Positions 61,723-64,000 of a stretch of DNA of 64,000 nucleotides are shown piece after piece. The notes beneath the pieces were generated by a model. The model did not search any database. It saw only the letters and a program-made list of their open reading frames with translations, and had not been told where the DNA came from. Positions within the stretch are counted from its first letter, which is position 1. Each line of letters starts with the position of its first letter. Origin of the DNA: Campylobacteraceae bacterium (lineage in GTDB: Bacteria > Campylobacterota > Campylobacteria > Campylobacterales > Sulfurovaceae); NCBI GenBank assembly GCA_027036015.1, contig JALVTH010000074.1, positions 1 to 64,000 on the forward strand, given 5' to 3'. A program made the position numbers and the translations under genes.

Positions 61723-62125
61723 AAAAAATATTACTTTTAGAGTTGACAAAAGTGTCAATTATACCTCAACAAAGTTTGACAATAAACTTGACACATTTAT
61801 TGACAACTTCAAAAAAGCCGGAGGTGAAATTGTTTCAACTACACAAGACTTTGATATAGTATTAAATGCTGCCTTCGGCGTAGCTGAAAATGGGGCATGC
61901 TTTCTTAATAGTGCTAAAGAAAGAAAAGATTACACCTTTTATGAATCAATTGTCATTGTACTTGACAAAGAAAATATTGTTCATACAATGGAAGAGGCAA
62001 TGAATTTCATTGAAATTGATGATTTTGCCCTTTTTATGTGCGGCCCTTCTAAAACTGCTGATATTGAGCAATGTCTGGTCATTGGCGTTCATGGAGCAAA
62101 AAGAGTGGGCATCTTGTTTCAATAA
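61691..62125 (+). CDS. lutC: LutC-type LUD-domain protein
   Basis: AAFGVAENGACFL; CGPSKTADIEQCLVIGVHG. Confidence 0.85.
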   Translation: MSKKKILEKIKKNITFRVDKSVNYTSTKFDNKLDTFIDNFKKAGGEIVSTTQDFDIVLNAAFGVAENGACFLNSAKERKDYTFYESIVIVLDKENIVHTMEEAMNFIEIDDFALFMCGPSKTADIEQCLVIGVHGAKRVGILFQ

Positions 62126-62163
62126 AAAAAATTATCTTTAAAAGCATAATGTTTTTGCACATA

Positions 62164-63525
62164 TTACACTGCTCCAAGCGCTATCATTGCATCTGCGACG
62201 CGCTTAAAGCTTGCAATATTTGCTCCAAGTTGTAAATCACCCTCTTTGCCAAACTCTTTGGCTGTCTCAAAAGCTGTTTCAAAAATATTTTTCATAATAG
62301 CTTGCAATTTGGTATCAACCTCAGCAAAACTCCATTTTTGCATCGAAGCATTTTGCTCCATCTCAAGCTGGCTTACACTCACACCTCCAGCATTAACTGC
62401 TTTTGAAGGAGCAAATAAAATATTATGTGCTTTTAAATACTCAATTGCATCAGGTGTGCTTGGCATATTTGAACACTCATTAACCATAATGCAACCATTT
62501 TTTACTAAATTTTTTGCATCTATAAGTGTTAATTCATTTTGTGTAGCGGCTGGGAAAGCAATATCACAAGGAATGCTCCATACTGCGTGTCCGCCTTTTG
62601 GATATTTATGTTTTGGAATATAAGTTGCACTTTTATGAATTTTGGCATATTCACTTAAATCAAGGCGATGGAGCTCTTTAATGGCTTTGAGTGTTTTTAC
62701 ATCAATTCCACTTGGATCATAAATGGTTCCTTTGCTGTCAGAACAAGTAATTGGCTTTGCTCCAAGTTCTTTGAGCTTTTCGATTGTATAGGTTGCTACA
62801 TTTCCAGCCCCAGATACTGCACAAATTTTACCCTTTAACTCATATCCCATTTTTTGCAAAAAGTGTTCAGCAAAATAAACTGCTCCATATCCGGTTGCCT
62901 CTTTTCTGGCAAATGAACCACCCCAGCCAACACCTTTTCCGGTTAATACCCCCTCGCTTGTTGCTGTTAGCTTTTTATATTGCCCATATAAATAGCCAAT
63001 TTCTCTCTCGCCAACTCCAATATCACCTGCTGGAACATCTTTAGTTGTTCCAATATGCCGATATAATTCATTCATAAAGCTTTGACAAAAGCGCATTATC
63101 TCATTATCGCTCTTGCCTTTTGGATTAAAATTACTCCCTCCTTTTGCTCCCCCAATTCCAAGATTTGTTAAAGCATTTTTAAAAGTTTGCTCAAAGCCCA
63201 AAAATTTAAATGTTCCCAAACTTACATCTGGATGAAAACGAAGCCCTCCTTTATAAGGACCTAAAGTGGAATTAAATTGCACCCTATAGCCTAAATTGGT
63301 ATTAATTTTGCCAGAATCATCTACCCAAACAACTCGAAAAATAATGGTTCGCTCAGGCACAACAAGACGCTCTAAAATCGCATTTTGTTTATATTTTTTC
63401 TCTTCTTCTAAAAGTGGAATGATAGAATAAAATACTTCACTCACAGCTTCATAAAATTCATCTTGCCCAGGTGAACATCGTTTAATATAATCTAAAATAG
63501 AATCTACATACTCTTTTGCTCCCAT
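62164..63525 (-). CDS. gdhA: NADP-specific glutamate dehydrogenase
   Basis: GPYKGGLRFHPDVSLGTFKFLGFEQTFKNALT, GGAKGGSNFNPKGKSDNEIMRFCQSFMNEL, VPAGDIGVGEREIGYLYG. Confidence 0.97.
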   Translation of the reverse strand: MGAKEYVDSILDYIKRCSPGQDEFYEAVSEVFYSIIPLLEEEKKYKQNAILERLVVPERTIIFRVVWVDDSGKINTNLGYRVQFNSTLGPYKGGLRFHPDVSLGTFKFLGFEQTFKNALTNLGIGGAKGGSNFNPKGKSDNEIMRFCQSFMNELYRHIGTTKDVPAGDIGVGEREIGYLYGQYKKLTATSEGVLTGKGVGWGGSFARKEATGYGAVYFAEHFLQKMGYELKGKICAVSGAGNVATYTIEKLKELGAKPITCSDSKGTIYDPSGIDVKTLKAIKELHRLDLSEYAKIHKSATYIPKHKYPKGGHAVWSIPCDIAFPAATQNELTLIDAKNLVKNGCIMVNECSNMPSTPDAIEYLKAHNILFAPSKAVNAGGVSVSQLEMEQNASMQKWSFAEVDTKLQAIMKNIFETAFETAKEFGKEGDLQLGANIASFKRVADAMIALGAV

Positions 63526-63559
63526 TATCTCTTCCTTTTTTTTATTAGTTTATCAAAAT

Positions 63560-64000
63560 TTATTTACTTTTTTGTGTAAAATTGCTTGAGCACAAATTTA
63601 AATTATTTTTAATTCCTCCATCACTTGAACTAATAGCACTACATCCAAGAATGGAATAAAATAAATCATCATGCGAAATCTTTTTATTACTTTTTTGAGC
63701 CTTTTTAAGATTTTCAAAAAGAACTTTTCCTTCTTTGCTTGCAAGATACTTTTTTGAAAACCAAAAAATAAGCGGTACATTTTGCTGCTCTTTTGGTGCA
63801 ATTTTTAAAGGCGTTCCATGAAAATAAAAACCACCTTCACCCAATGATTCTCCATGATCAGAAGTATAAATTAAAAGTGCCTTTTTATCTTGTAACATTT
63901 TAATAATTTCGCTTAAAAAGAAATCTATAGCAACAATTGTATTATCATAGCTATTAATTAAAGCCTCTTTTGAACATCTTTTAGGATCAGAACTTTTACA
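63560..64000 (-). CDS. Phosphoethanolamine transferase (EptA-like sulfatase-fold), C-terminal part; continues past window edge
   Basis: Frame open to 64000: CKSSDPKRCSKEALINSYDNTIVAIDFFLSEIIKMLQDKKALLIYTSDHGESLGEGGFYFHGTP. Confidence 0.85.
   Translation of the reverse strand, partial: CKSSDPKRCSKEALINSYDNTIVAIDFFLSEIIKMLQDKKALLIYTSDHGESLGEGGFYFHGTPLKIAPKEQQNVPLIFWFSKKYLASKEGKVLFENLKKAQKSNKKISHDDLFYSILGCSAISSSDGGIKNNLNLCSSNFTQKSK

Noticed and set aside
1-64000. CRISPR array, transposon or prophage
   Set aside because: No regularly spaced direct repeats, transposase, integrase or phage structural genes were recognised; the only clear tandem DNA repeat is the coding GY repeat in wzc.

Overview
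AT-rich chromosomal window from a Campylobacterota (epsilonproteobacterial) genome. The lineage is inferred from the nuoABCD-(E'F')-G-G-HIJKLMN layout with non-canonical E/F subunits. Main blocks in order: partial hypothetical CDS, host-attachment-like protein, TrkH/TrkA, ClC channel, a complete 14+ gene complex I operon on the minus strand with two tandem NuoG paralogs and an atypical electron-input module, acetyl-CoA synthetase, a three-gene Wza/CpsB-type/Wzc polysaccharide-export set, secreted thioredoxin, two-component system, tRNA-Ser(GGA) and SRP RNA, patatin, inositol monophosphatase, a HerA-like ATPase coupled to a DUF2130 protein, a cluster of CGGG-lipobox lipoproteins (one with a nonsense codon in its signal peptide), AhpC/PerR, infC/thrS, FadL-like porin, clpP/def/pyk, split lutA and lutBC flanking an L,D-transpeptidase/M48/DUF898 cassette, gdhA, and the end of a phosphoethanolamine transferase. 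Most interesting: (i) complex I input module with a cysteine-free NuoE replacement and a chimeric NuoF C-domain + GltD-like flavoprotein; (ii) the ATGA-coupled HerA-like/DUF2130 gene pair with a possible PD-(D/E)XK core; (iii) an M30-like metallopeptidase lipoprotein whose reading frame is broken only by TAA at codon 7; (iv) a 1782-aa multidomain lipoprotein with an embedded Cys/His motif resembling a transglutaminase-like active site. No CRISPR array, rRNA operon or transposase was seen. All family names come from reading motifs by eye; no database search was run.
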